This document shows, piece after piece, positions 25,851 through 34,432 of a stretch of 39,071 nucleotides of DNA. The translations under genes and the position numbers were made by a program. Below the pieces are notes generated by a model that did not search any database, had not been told where the DNA came from, and saw only the letters and a list, made by a program, of their open reading frames with translations. The stretch comes from Thermoleophilia bacterium (GTDB taxonomy: Bacteria; Actinomycetota; Thermoleophilia; BMS3ABIN01), in NCBI GenBank assembly GCA_014874175.1, contig JACWAD010000081.1:1-39071 (forward strand). The letters run 5' to 3'. How positions within the stretch are numbered: position 1 is the stretch's first letter; each line of letters starts with the position of its first letter.

Positions 25851-26501
25851 TTGCCTGCCGAAGACGCCAGCGGCCTGTTTGAATTTGACCTTGGGTTAGG
25901 AAAGGCCGCCGGGCCGGTGGCAGGCGCTGACGAGGCCGGACGGGGCTGTTTTGCCGGCCCGCTGGTGAGCGCCGCTGTGATATTCGATTACTCCCGGTTT
26001 AGGCAGCAGGGCTGCGGGCCAATGCTTGCCGGCCTAAAGGATTCCAAGAAACTGACGCGCCAGGCCCGCGAGCGGCTTTACCCAAAAATCATCAGGTGCG
26101 CTGCCAGAATTGCCGTGGTGGTGTCAAGCACTGAAAGAATTGACGAAAACGGAATACACAGAACCAACCTTGCAGACCTTTCCCGCTGCCTTGAGATGCT
26201 GGCGCCTCTGCCTGAGCTGGTTTTGATTGACGGCTGGCGCCTTCCGGAAGCGGCGCCGCCTCACATGGCGGTCAAGGGTGGAGATTCCCTGAGCGCCTGC
26301 ATTGCAGCGGCGTCTGTTGTTGCCAAGGTCACACGCGACAGCCTCATGCGCCGGTTCCATGGCCTTTATCCTGCCTACGGGTTTAACCGGCACGTTGGTT
26401 ACGGAACCCTGGCTCACCGGCAGGCAATTGCCAGGCATGGATACTGCCCGCTGCACCGCCGGTCATTTAAGATCCGGACGCTGGAAGCTTTAAATGGATG
26501 A
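25851..26501 (+). CDS. rnhB: Ribonuclease HII
   Basis: VAGADEAGRGCFAGPLVSAAVI, DSKKLT, VAKVTRDSLM; TTG start. Confidence 0.94.
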   Translation: MPAEDASGLFEFDLGLGKAAGPVAGADEAGRGCFAGPLVSAAVIFDYSRFRQQGCGPMLAGLKDSKKLTRQARERLYPKIIRCAARIAVVVSSTERIDENGIHRTNLADLSRCLEMLAPLPELVLIDGWRLPEAAPPHMAVKGGDSLSACIAAASVVAKVTRDSLMRRFHGLYPAYGFNRHVGYGTLAHRQAIARHGYCPLHRRSFKIRTLEALNG

Positions 26502-26550
26502 TCAAATTGCTGAATGATGATTCCTGGACTTTGGATTCCCCTTAAAAGCA

Positions 26551-26634
26551 GATCCTTCGGCACTCTTCAAGCGCCTCAGCGCCTGCCCTGAGCATTACAA
26601 AGGGATAACAGTTTGCTGAGTTAACCGGATGAGA
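26551..26634. repeat. Palindromic intergenic repeat, copy 3 (GATCCTTCGGC...CTCAGCGCCTGCCCTGAG...AAGGGATAACA...CTGAGTTAACCGGATGAG)
   Basis: Homologous to 9303-9376 and, in opposite orientation, to the core of 8215-8305. Confidence 0.7.
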
Positions 26635-26637
26635 AGT

Positions 26638-26672
26638 TTAACTTTGGACTGTGAACCTTGAACCTTGAGAAG
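26638..26672. repeat. Degenerate heptanucleotide repeat TTAACTT/TGGACTG/TGAACCT/TGAACCT/TGAGAAG
   Basis: Perfect 7-bp register over 5 units. Confidence 0.75.
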
Positions 26673-27062
26673 CCCGGAATCAAGCCGCCGGACGCGAGGC
26701 GGCAGCGTGGCCGCACCGGCGAGGAAATCGCCCGCCGCCATCTCAAGCGGCGGCTGTACAGGATAATTGAGACAAATTACCGCAGCCGCTATGGCGAGAT
26801 TGACATCATCGCCAGGCGTGGCAACATTATCGTTTTTATTGAAGTCAAGGCCCGCAGCGGCAAGCTTCTGGGCGAGCCCTTCGAGGCGGTTGGTCCCCGT
26901 AAACAGCTTCAGATTCGCCGCATGGCAGCCATGTGGCTGGCGCAGCATCAGCATGATGAAAGAATCGGCAGTTGTGAATTCCGCTTCGACGTGATTTCTG
27001 TTTTGCTTGCTGAAAACGGTGGCGCTCGGGAGTTCAGGCACATCAAGGACGCGTTTAGATAA
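26658..27062 (+). CDS. yraN: YraN/UPF0102 family nuclease-like protein
   Basis: RRQRGRTGEEIARRHLKRRLYRIIETNYRSRYGEIDIIARRGNIIVFIEVKAR; TTG start. Confidence 0.93.
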   Translation: MNLEKPGIKPPDARRQRGRTGEEIARRHLKRRLYRIIETNYRSRYGEIDIIARRGNIIVFIEVKARSGKLLGEPFEAVGPRKQLQIRRMAAMWLAQHQHDERIGSCEFRFDVISVLLAENGGAREFRHIKDAFR

Positions 27063-27077
27063 TCAACGGCACCATTT

Positions 27078-27106
27078 TTGTATTAGCAGGTTTTTCTTGA
27101 TATCAT
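27078..27106 (+). promoter_or_regulatory. Promoter TTGTAT-N17-TATCAT upstream of comM
   Basis: TTGTAT 27078-27083, TATCAT 27101-27106. Confidence 0.45.
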
Positions 27107-27159
27107 AGTTTCCCCCTCCATGACCGCACGGCAGCATCTCCCTGAGGAGTGGTGCAAAG

Positions 27160-28698
27160 ATGCTTGCCAGGATGCAAAGCCACGCCGTCATGGGAATGGA
27201 TGCGTGTCCCGTTTCAGTCGAGGCCGATCTGGGCCGGGGCCTGCCCGCCTTCAGCATTGTTGGCCTTCCCGACGCGTCTGTGCGCGAAGCCAAGGAGCGC
27301 GTCCGGGCTGCGGTCGCCAACTCCCAGTTTGAATTCCCGCTAAGAAGAATCACGGTAAACCTGGCCCCGGCCGATCTGCGCAAGGAAGGGCCGCAGTTTG
27401 ATCTTCCAATTGCGCTGTCGCTGCTCGCCGCCTCAGGGCAAATAAAATCAACGCTTCTGAAGCACTACGCGGCGGCCGGCGAGCTTTCTCTTGACGGCGC
27501 CGTGCGCAGCATAAGCGGCGCGCTATCCATGGCGGAAGGAGCAAGGCGCGGCCGTCTGTGCGGACTGATCGTGCCTGAAGCAAACGCTAAAGAAGCCGCC
27601 TTGATCGGCGCCGTAGAGGTCATCGGCGTAAGCAGCCTCAGGCAGGCGGCCGCTTTTTTCTGCAAGGAGGAAAAGATAGAGCCGGCGCGTGTTGATAGCG
27701 CCGCGCTTCTTGGGGCTGGACTTGGCATAGAACCGGACCTGGCCGAGGTCAAAGGGCAGAACCTTGCCCGGCGGGCTCTGGAGGTATGCGCCGCCGGCGG
27801 CCACAACCTGCTCATGATCGGCCCGCCCGGATCAGGCAAAACAATGCTCGCCCGCCGCCTGCCTTCCATTCTCCCGCGGCTTGACATCAACGAGGCAATC
27901 GAAGTGACTCGCATCTATAGCGTTGCCGGCCAGCTTAACGGCAGTTGCCTGATCTCCAGGCGGCCATTCCGCTCTCCTCATCACACAATATCGCACGTTG
28001 GCCTTGCCGGCGGCGGCGCCAGCCCGCGTCCGGGCGAAGTCAGTCTGGCGCATCTGGGGGTCTTGTTTCTTGATGAGCTGCCCGAGTTCTCGCGGATGGC
28101 GCTGGAGACGCTCAGGCAGCCAATGGAAGACGGCCAGATTTCCGTGTCACGGGCTCTGATTTCGGTGACTTACCCGTCCAGATTCATGCTGGTGGCGGCC
28201 ATGAATCCCTGCCCGTGTGGTTATCTGGGCGACTCCCGCCGCACCTGTTCCTGCCCGCCCCAGAAAGTAGCTTCCTACCGGAACCGTATAAGCGGCCCCC
28301 TGATGGACAGGATCGATGTCGCCGTCGAGGTTCCCTCGCTTGATAAAAAAGATTTGATGTCAACAGTGAAGCGGGAGGCGTCTGCGCCCGTGGCCGCCCG
28401 GGTAATGGCTGCCCGCCGGCGCCAGCTTGAGCGGCTTAACGGAAGCGGCGTTTATTGCAATGCCGGCATGCAGGCCCGGCAGACGGAGCGTTTCTGTCAT
28501 CCTGTCGATGACGCCGTCCGACTGCTCGAATCAGCCATCGACCGCCTTGGTTTAAACGCCCGCTCTCACCAGCGCGTTCTCAAAGTGGCGAGAACGATCG
28601 CCGATCTCGAAGGGGCCGCCGCCATCGAGCCTGCGCACCTGGCGGAGGCAATCAGCTACCGAAGCATTGATCGCCGGGGCTGGCTTGGCGTTGAGTAG
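27160..28698 (+). CDS. comM: YifB/ComM family Mg chelatase-like AAA ATPase
   Basis: VEADLGRGLPAFSIVGLPDASVREAKERVRAA, MIGPPGSGKTMLARRLPSILP, AMNPCPCGYLGD. Confidence 0.95.
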   Translation: MLARMQSHAVMGMDACPVSVEADLGRGLPAFSIVGLPDASVREAKERVRAAVANSQFEFPLRRITVNLAPADLRKEGPQFDLPIALSLLAASGQIKSTLLKHYAAAGELSLDGAVRSISGALSMAEGARRGRLCGLIVPEANAKEAALIGAVEVIGVSSLRQAAAFFCKEEKIEPARVDSAALLGAGLGIEPDLAEVKGQNLARRALEVCAAGGHNLLMIGPPGSGKTMLARRLPSILPRLDINEAIEVTRIYSVAGQLNGSCLISRRPFRSPHHTISHVGLAGGGASPRPGEVSLAHLGVLFLDELPEFSRMALETLRQPMEDGQISVSRALISVTYPSRFMLVAAMNPCPCGYLGDSRRTCSCPPQKVASYRNRISGPLMDRIDVAVEVPSLDKKDLMSTVKREASAPVAARVMAARRRQLERLNGSGVYCNAGMQARQTERFCHPVDDAVRLLESAIDRLGLNARSHQRVLKVARTIADLEGAAAIEPAHLAEAISYRSIDRRGWLGVE

Positions 28699-29857
28699 AC
28701 GGAACTTGTGCAAACAGCCGGACAGGCGGGCTGCCCTGGCGCTTTCTTTTTTTCTGGGAGGCGTCATCCAGCGGCCGGTGGTTCTGCCAACCGCAGAAAT
28801 GACCCCGGGTGAGATCTGGGAATGCCCTGCCGCGTCCCTCGTCGCCATGCTTAAGCTAACCGCAAATGAAGCCAGCCGCCTGGAATCTTTCCGGGCTTCT
28901 TTTTCTCCCGCATGTGCGGAGCGGCAGTTAAGAGCAACTGGAATGGAGTTCGTGGCGCTGGGCGGAGAATTTTATCCCGCCGGGCTGGCAACGATTTACG
29001 ATCCTCCCCTCGGCTTATTTTTAAAATGCGGCCACGCGGACAACCTGAAAATACCCGCTTCAGAAGACGCTGGTGAGGTTGCCTGCCGCCGTTTGCAGGA
29101 ACTCATGTCACGTCATCGAATTGCCATAGTAGGAGCACGGGCTGCGTCCCGTTATGGCCTTGACGCAGCCGGGCGGCTGGCGACGCAGCTTTCGCACCGG
29201 TCCGTGTGCGTCATCAGCGGGCTGGCATTGGGCGTGGACGCGGCTGCTCACTGCGGGGCCCTCGAGGGCGGCGGCGGCACTATTGCCGCGATGGGCTGCG
29301 CGGCTGATCACGTCTATCCCAGTGCCAACAGCGGTCTTTACCGGCGGCTGCTAAAGTCAGGCCTGGTAGTTTCCGAATATCCGCCAGGGACCATGCCGCT
29401 GCCATGGCGGTTTCCGGCACGCAACCGCATCATTGCCGGGCTGTCCGAGGCCGTAGTTGTGGTCGAGGCGCGCCAGAAAAGCGGAGCCTTGATAACCGCC
29501 GATTTTTGTCTTGAACAGGGCAAGGAGGTTTTTGCTGTGCCGGGAAGCATTTTCTCAGACCTTTCGGCAGGCCCGAATGAGCTGATCAAAGTGGGAGCCA
29601 CGCCCCTCACCAGTGCGGCTGACGTTCTGGAAAGCTGGGGAATGGAAACCGGCAGCAAGGGCATTTCTGAACCGTCCGGTTTAACCGATGCTGAAAGGGT
29701 GGTTGTGAAGGTGCTCGATGCAACCTTTCGCCATCAGGACGAGTTGGCCGCAAGGGCCGGGATCGACAGCCGCAGGGTCGCAGCACTGCTGGTGTCCCTG
29801 GAGATCAAAGGTCTGGCTCGGCACGAGCCCGGCCGCGGCTATTCCTGCCAGCGTTAA
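28667..29857 (+). CDS. dprA: DNA-processing protein DprA
   Basis: IAIVGARAASRYGLDAA, VISGLALGVDAAAHCGAL, FPARNRIIAGLS, C-term winged helix; start ambiguous, overlaps comM. Confidence 0.93.
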   Translation: MIAGAGLALSRRNLCKQPDRRAALALSFFLGGVIQRPVVLPTAEMTPGEIWECPAASLVAMLKLTANEASRLESFRASFSPACAERQLRATGMEFVALGGEFYPAGLATIYDPPLGLFLKCGHADNLKIPASEDAGEVACRRLQELMSRHRIAIVGARAASRYGLDAAGRLATQLSHRSVCVISGLALGVDAAAHCGALEGGGGTIAAMGCAADHVYPSANSGLYRRLLKSGLVVSEYPPGTMPLPWRFPARNRIIAGLSEAVVVVEARQKSGALITADFCLEQGKEVFAVPGSIFSDLSAGPNELIKVGATPLTSAADVLESWGMETGSKGISEPSGLTDAERVVVKVLDATFRHQDELAARAGIDSRRVAALLVSLEIKGLARHEPGRGYSCQR

Positions 29858-29884
29858 TGACAATTGCCGCCGAATTGATGTAAA

Positions 29885-30862
29885 TTGGAGTTCAAGGCCG
29901 TTGACATATCGGAAGCAAAAGAAAATGATCCCATCGTTGAAGGGGCCAGGAAGCGCGACCTGGCAATCCTGGGGCGGTACCTCTCATCGCTGGCTCAATC
30001 CGGCAGTTCTGAGAAGACCGTGCGTGCCTACGGCCAGGACTGCCGCCAGTTCCTCAGGTATGCCGCCTCCGAGAAGGCCGGTTTCCCAGCCGGGGTTGAT
30101 TACCGCCTGCTTAGGCGATATGCCGTATTCCTGGCCGGGTTTAATTATCAGAAGTCGACTGTGGGCCGCAAGCTCTCCGCTGTGCGGGGGCTGTTAAAGT
30201 TCTGCCGGGCGGAAGGTCTGATCCGGTCAAACCCGGCCGAGCTGCTGGCGTCGCCAAAACAGCCGCGCAAGCTGCCTCAAGTTCTAAGGCCGAAAGAAGT
30301 GGAATTATTTCTGGAAGCGATTGATGTTTCTAGTCCTCTTGGGATGAGGGACAGGGCCATCTTTGAGCTGCTTTACAGTTGCGGGCTTCGCAGCGAGGAG
30401 ATCATTTTTCTTGATACAATCAGCATTGACTTTGAACAGGAAGAGGTCACCGTTCGCGGCAAGGGAAACAAGATGCGGGTAGCGCCCGTAGGCGAGATTG
30501 CGCTTGGTGCGGTATGGGCATATTTGCAGAAAGGCAGGCCGCAGCTTGCCCGCCGCCTGGAAGCGAAGGTTGAAAAAACAGCGGCCCTTTTCCTGTCTGC
30601 GCGGGGCAGGCGGATGGGAACATCGGATATCAGGCGCCGGACAATAAAATACGTGAGAAAGGCGGCCGTCGGTCAGCGAACTTCATCACATACATTCCGG
30701 CATTGTTTCGCCACCCACCTGCTTGAAGGAGGGGCCGATCTGCGGGCAGTTCAGGAGTTGCTTGGTCATGCTTCCATTGCGACGACACAGCGCTATACTC
30801 ATGTAAGCGGGGCCCATTTGAGAAGGGTCTATGAGCATTCCCACCCCCGGGCTCATTCTTGA
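29885..30862 (+). CDS. Tyrosine recombinase XerC/XerD family
   Basis: ELLYSCGLRSEE, SSHTFRHCFATHLLEGGADLRAVQELLGHASIATTQRYTHV. Confidence 0.92.
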   Translation: MEFKAVDISEAKENDPIVEGARKRDLAILGRYLSSLAQSGSSEKTVRAYGQDCRQFLRYAASEKAGFPAGVDYRLLRRYAVFLAGFNYQKSTVGRKLSAVRGLLKFCRAEGLIRSNPAELLASPKQPRKLPQVLRPKEVELFLEAIDVSSPLGMRDRAIFELLYSCGLRSEEIIFLDTISIDFEQEEVTVRGKGNKMRVAPVGEIALGAVWAYLQKGRPQLARRLEAKVEKTAALFLSARGRRMGTSDIRRRTIKYVRKAAVGQRTSSHTFRHCFATHLLEGGADLRAVQELLGHASIATTQRYTHVSGAHLRRVYEHSHPRAHS

Positions 30863-30888
30863 TATAAATTAATAATTGTGAGGTTCAC

Positions 30889-31677
30889 TTGCCCGAAGAA
30901 GACAAGGAAATAAACGAACTCTGGCGCCGGTACAAGAAAGAAGGAGACCCGCAGGCGCGGGACCGCCTCATATTAAACTACGCTCCCCTGGTGAAATATG
31001 TCGCCGGCCGGCTGGGCACTAATTTCCCATCCCATGTGGATGAATCGGACCTGATAAGTTATGGCCTCCTGGGGCTCATCGGCGCCGTCGAGCGTTTTGA
31101 CCTGTCGCGCAATATCAAATTTGAAACTTACGCCATCACCCGCATCAAGGGATCAATCCTGGACGAGCTTCGGTCACTGGACTGGGTGCCGCGGTCGGTG
31201 CGCAGCATGGCCCGACAGATTGAGCGCAGCAGCGCCAAGCTGGAGAACAAGCTCCATCGCGCCCCCAGCGACGAGGAGTTGGCGAAGGATTTGGGAATAA
31301 CGGTGAACGAGTTTCAGGAGGCTCTGACAAAAATCAGCTCCAGCTCAATGGTGGCCCTGGAAGAGCTATGGACCATTTCCAGCACCGGCACCGAATCGGT
31401 AGCCCTGATAGACACCATCGAGGACCGCCAAAGCAAGGATCCCGCTTCTGTTGTTGATGTCAACGAGATAAAGGAGAGGCTGGCGGCGGCCATCTCCAAA
31501 CTGCCTGAACGGGAAAAGATTGTAGTAGCTCTTTACTATTACGAGGGCCTGACGCTGAGGGAGATCGGCGATGCCCTGGGAGTGACCGAATCACGGGTGT
31601 CGCAGCTTCACACCAAGGCGATCCTGCGGTTAAAGGGCCGCCTGCGGGATCAGGTAGAGCCGGCGCAGATACCGTAA
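30889..31677 (+). CDS. whiG: FliA/WhiG-family RNA polymerase sigma factor
   Basis: YAPLVKYVAGRLGTNFPSHVDESDLISYGLLGLIGAVERFD..., LDELRSLDWVPRSVR, EGLTLREIGDALGVTESRVSQLHTKAILRLK; dprA-xer-whiG synteny. Confidence 0.9.
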   Translation: MPEEDKEINELWRRYKKEGDPQARDRLILNYAPLVKYVAGRLGTNFPSHVDESDLISYGLLGLIGAVERFDLSRNIKFETYAITRIKGSILDELRSLDWVPRSVRSMARQIERSSAKLENKLHRAPSDEELAKDLGITVNEFQEALTKISSSSMVALEELWTISSTGTESVALIDTIEDRQSKDPASVVDVNEIKERLAAAISKLPEREKIVVALYYYEGLTLREIGDALGVTESRVSQLHTKAILRLKGRLRDQVEPAQIP

Positions 31678-31695
31678 AAGTTTTATGTCACGCGC

Positions 31696-32178
31696 TTAAC
31701 GCTTCACGTATTCGAGGCTGACTTTATCGCCGACCTGGACGCCATTGCGGGAGAAAAATCCCCGGCTGGCTTCCACTGCGCAGCGGTAAGGCACAGGCGG
31801 ACGGTGGTCGTCAAGTGAGAGGGGGGCCATTTCCTGGATGCCGACGATGGTGCCGTTCCCCGCGATAAAAGCCACCGACAGGGGAATAAGCGTATTCTTC
31901 ATCCAGAAACCTTCGCGAACATCATGACCCCACACGAAAATCATGCCCTGGTCGGGCGCCAGCGAGGTTCTGTTCATGAGGCCTTTTTCCCTTTGCTCGG
32001 GCGTAGAGGCAACTTCAACCTTGAGGATAACATCGTGACGGGCGTGGAATATTACTTGAGGTCGCTGACTGGTGGAGGTGGTGAATGGGCCGGCGCCTGT
32101 ATTTCCGTTACAGCTTGCCGCCAGCAACACAAGTGCAAGGCAGGCCGCTTTGAAGCCAACAGAACGGAAAGACCGCAT
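31696..32178 (-). CDS. DUF192 family lipoprotein
   Basis: Lipobox LLAASC; VEVASTPEQREKGLMNRTSLAPDQGMIFVW...FWMKNTLIPLSVAFI. Confidence 0.9.
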   Translation of the reverse strand: MRSFRSVGFKAACLALVLLAASCNGNTGAGPFTTSTSQRPQVIFHARHDVILKVEVASTPEQREKGLMNRTSLAPDQGMIFVWGHDVREGFWMKNTLIPLSVAFIAGNGTIVGIQEMAPLSLDDHRPPVPYRCAVEASRGFFSRNGVQVGDKVSLEYVKR

Positions 32179-32195
32179 TAAACGGACAGAAACCC

Positions 32196-32318
32196 TTAAC
32201 TCTTTGTATCTTCATCTTCCTGTCCACAAGTCCCCCTGATGCCGCAGTAGGCAAGTACTGCAACTACTGGCGCCAGCACTAGGATAAAGAACAGGAAAAT
32301 GATGGCTTCTACAGGCAC
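32196..32318 (-). CDS. Small single-pass membrane protein, 40 aa (VPVEAIIFLFFILVLAPVVAVLAYCGIRGTCGQEDEDTKS)
   Basis: GGGAGGTGA SD 8 nt upstream of GTG, one TM helix, 17 nt before DUF192 start on same strand. Confidence 0.65.
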   Translation of the reverse strand: MPVEAIIFLFFILVLAPVVAVLAYCGIRGTCGQEDEDTKS

Positions 32319-32356
32319 TGCTGTCACCTCCCAGTGTGCAAATAAATCCTATTGTA

Positions 32357-32365
32357 ATTATACCA
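32357..32365 (-). promoter_or_regulatory. Extended -10 promoter (TGGTATAAT) for the small protein-DUF192 pair
   Basis: Reverse complement of ATTATACCA at 32357-32365; -35 not convincing. Confidence 0.45.
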
Positions 32366-32684
32366 TTCAGGCCCAGTAGTAACACCTGGTAAAAACCGCC
32401 AGGCATTCGTGGCAATAATAGCCGCCCTGCAGCTGCAATTGCAAGCCAGATACCTACGCGGGTATTTCATCTTATTGATCGGGAAGGCCAAGCGCGTTCT
32501 TTAGGAGCAATTATCTTTCGAACGAAAAAGGAAAAGCAGCCAGGGATTTCAGGTTTAAACAGTATTTTTTGAATTTTTTCTCATCAAAAAAGTTGTGTAA
32601 AAGAAACGACCTCCGGCGGCGCGTCAGGTAATAATCATAATAATTCCTGCAAACACTGCCATTTTATAGTGCTTTGCCACTGGT

Positions 32685-32714
32685 TTGACACCGTATTGTG
32701 CCGAAGTGTAGAAT
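32685..32714 (+). promoter_or_regulatory. Promoter TTGACA-N18-TAGAAT upstream of the cytochrome operon
   Basis: TTGACA 32685-32690, TAGAAT 32709-32714. Confidence 0.55.
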
Positions 32715-32726
32715 TTCGTCCGGCGT

Positions 32727-32756
32727 TTGTGCCTTTTTTCACCGATGTAATATAAT
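32727..32756 (+). promoter_or_regulatory. Possible second promoter TTGTGC-N18-TATAAT
   Basis: TATAAT 32751-32756, about 22 nt upstream of the ATG. Confidence 0.4.
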
Positions 32757-32777
32757 TAGCTCTGTCAAGGGAAGTGA

Positions 32778-33956
32778 ATGAAGGGTAGAACAATTTTAGC
32801 CTCGCTGGTACTGGTTCTGTTCCTGGGACTGGTCGGCTTCACGGTCTGGGGAGTGCACAAGACCAACTCTCCGCAATTCTGCGAAAGCTGCCATATCATC
32901 AAGCCCTACGTGGATACCTGGCAGGCTTCCTACATGGGGAAGCGCGGCGTTACCTGCATCGACTGCCATTTTGACCCCGGCGTACTGGGTTATTTCCGGG
33001 GCAAGGTCTATTCTCTTATCAAGCTCACTGAGTACGCCTTCCGGACGTACGACCGGCCGCCGGCATCGGCCACCCTGCTCACCAGCACCGCCTGCCTGCA
33101 ATGCCATGGCGACCAGAAGAACTCGAAATATCCAGATGCCCAAGACGTGGTCAATCCAAATGCGGCCAGCTATCCAAAAATTGCCGTTACCGATCAGTAC
33201 GACCCAAATCCAGCGACACGGACCATCATGTTCCCTCACGACTTCCATGTCAATACGGCTCAGATCGCCTGCGCTGACTGTCATTCGGGCGTGGTGCATG
33301 GCAATAAGCTGCCGGGAACCAGCGATCAGCCGCAGGCGGCGGCAAAGACGGAGTTTTGCGCCAGCTGCCACACCGGCGACACGGCTCCCATCCTGTTTGG
33401 CAAGGTAAAGCTGACCGGCCAGCAGCACCCGGGGGTGCCCAAGATCGACATTGCCATCTGGCGCAACAATCACTGGCGGGTGGCGCACGGCCCCGGAGTC
33501 ATTAACGGCGTCATGTATGACAAGATACAGCCGCAGACATGCCTTGCCTGCCACCAGGATCCGACGGTGGCAAAGGTATGCAAGAGCTGCCATCTGCCGA
33601 CGGAGCCGACTTTCTCGGCAACGACCCAGACGCAAGAGGCCAGCGCCGCTCCGCTTAGCATGTTCGGCCTAGTGATCGGCATCTTTCTGGTGACGCTGGT
33701 GCCGTATCCGAAAGTACAAAAGTTTATTTTCGAGGGCTGGATTGCGCTCGTCCTTGCCGCTGCTGTCATGGTTACTGATCTTTATGCGATTTATGTTGTT
33801 ATGTCGGAGGTTGTGAAAACTACATCGGGCAACCGCAACATCGGGCCTGTAACACTATGGATTGCTTATATGATTGCCAGCGCCAGCCTGCTGACTTTCC
33901 TGTTCCACCAGGGCGTGCTGAAGCCGAGACGCAGGAGGCTGGAGCGGAAAAAATGA
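32778..33956 (+). CDS. NapC/NirT-like membrane multiheme cytochrome c (7 CxxCH) with C-terminal TM helices
   Basis: CESCH, CIDCH, CLQCH, CADCH, CASCH, CLACH, CKSCH; N-term TM and about 3 C-terminal TM segments. Confidence 0.9.
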   Translation: MKGRTILASLVLVLFLGLVGFTVWGVHKTNSPQFCESCHIIKPYVDTWQASYMGKRGVTCIDCHFDPGVLGYFRGKVYSLIKLTEYAFRTYDRPPASATLLTSTACLQCHGDQKNSKYPDAQDVVNPNAASYPKIAVTDQYDPNPATRTIMFPHDFHVNTAQIACADCHSGVVHGNKLPGTSDQPQAAAKTEFCASCHTGDTAPILFGKVKLTGQQHPGVPKIDIAIWRNNHWRVAHGPGVINGVMYDKIQPQTCLACHQDPTVAKVCKSCHLPTEPTFSATTQTQEASAAPLSMFGLVIGIFLVTLVPYPKVQKFIFEGWIALVLAAAVMVTDLYAIYVVMSEVVKTTSGNRNIGPVTLWIAYMIASASLLTFLFHQGVLKPRRRRLERKK

Positions 33957-34432
33957 ATGAAACAGAAAAAACAGGCGTGACGGAAGAAGAAAAGCAGGGC
34001 GGGCTGGAGGTTACACGCCGGCGCTTTCTCAGCTTTCTCTTCGGGCTGGCGACCGCCATTGGCCTGGGCGCCTTTGTGGCGCCGCTGGTCAGGTACGCCT
34101 ACCCCGTTATCAAGCCGGAGGAATACCCGAAGGTTAAAGTTGCTTCCGTGAGCGATGTCACCAGCGAGGGCGTCCGCTTCGACTACCAGGATGTGCCGTC
34201 CGAGCTGATCCAGCTGAAAGACAAAAGCTTTGCGGCCTACTCGCTTGTATGTACACATCTAGGATGTATTGTCAAATGGGAAGCAAACAACCATATTTTC
34301 CACTGCCCCTGCCACGGCGGCAAATTCGACGAGACGGGCAAGAATATCAGCGGGCCGCCGCCTAAACCTTTGACAAAATACAAGACTTCAGTTCAGGGTA
34401 ACGATATTTACGTGGAGGGAATTGCTTCATGA
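33953..34432 (+). CDS. Rieske 2Fe-2S protein
   Basis: CTHLGCIVKW and FHCPCHGGKFD; N-term TRRRFLSFL Tat-like segment; ATG overlaps preceding stop (ATGA). Confidence 0.95.
   Translation: MNETEKTGVTEEEKQGGLEVTRRRFLSFLFGLATAIGLGAFVAPLVRYAYPVIKPEEYPKVKVASVSDVTSEGVRFDYQDVPSELIQLKDKSFAAYSLVCTHLGCIVKWEANNHIFHCPCHGGKFDETGKNISGPPPKPLTKYKTSVQGNDIYVEGIAS

Noticed and set aside
32796-33635. 279-aa minus ORF over multiheme cytochrome
   Set aside because: Antisense shadow; the + strand has seven in-frame CxxCH motifs.
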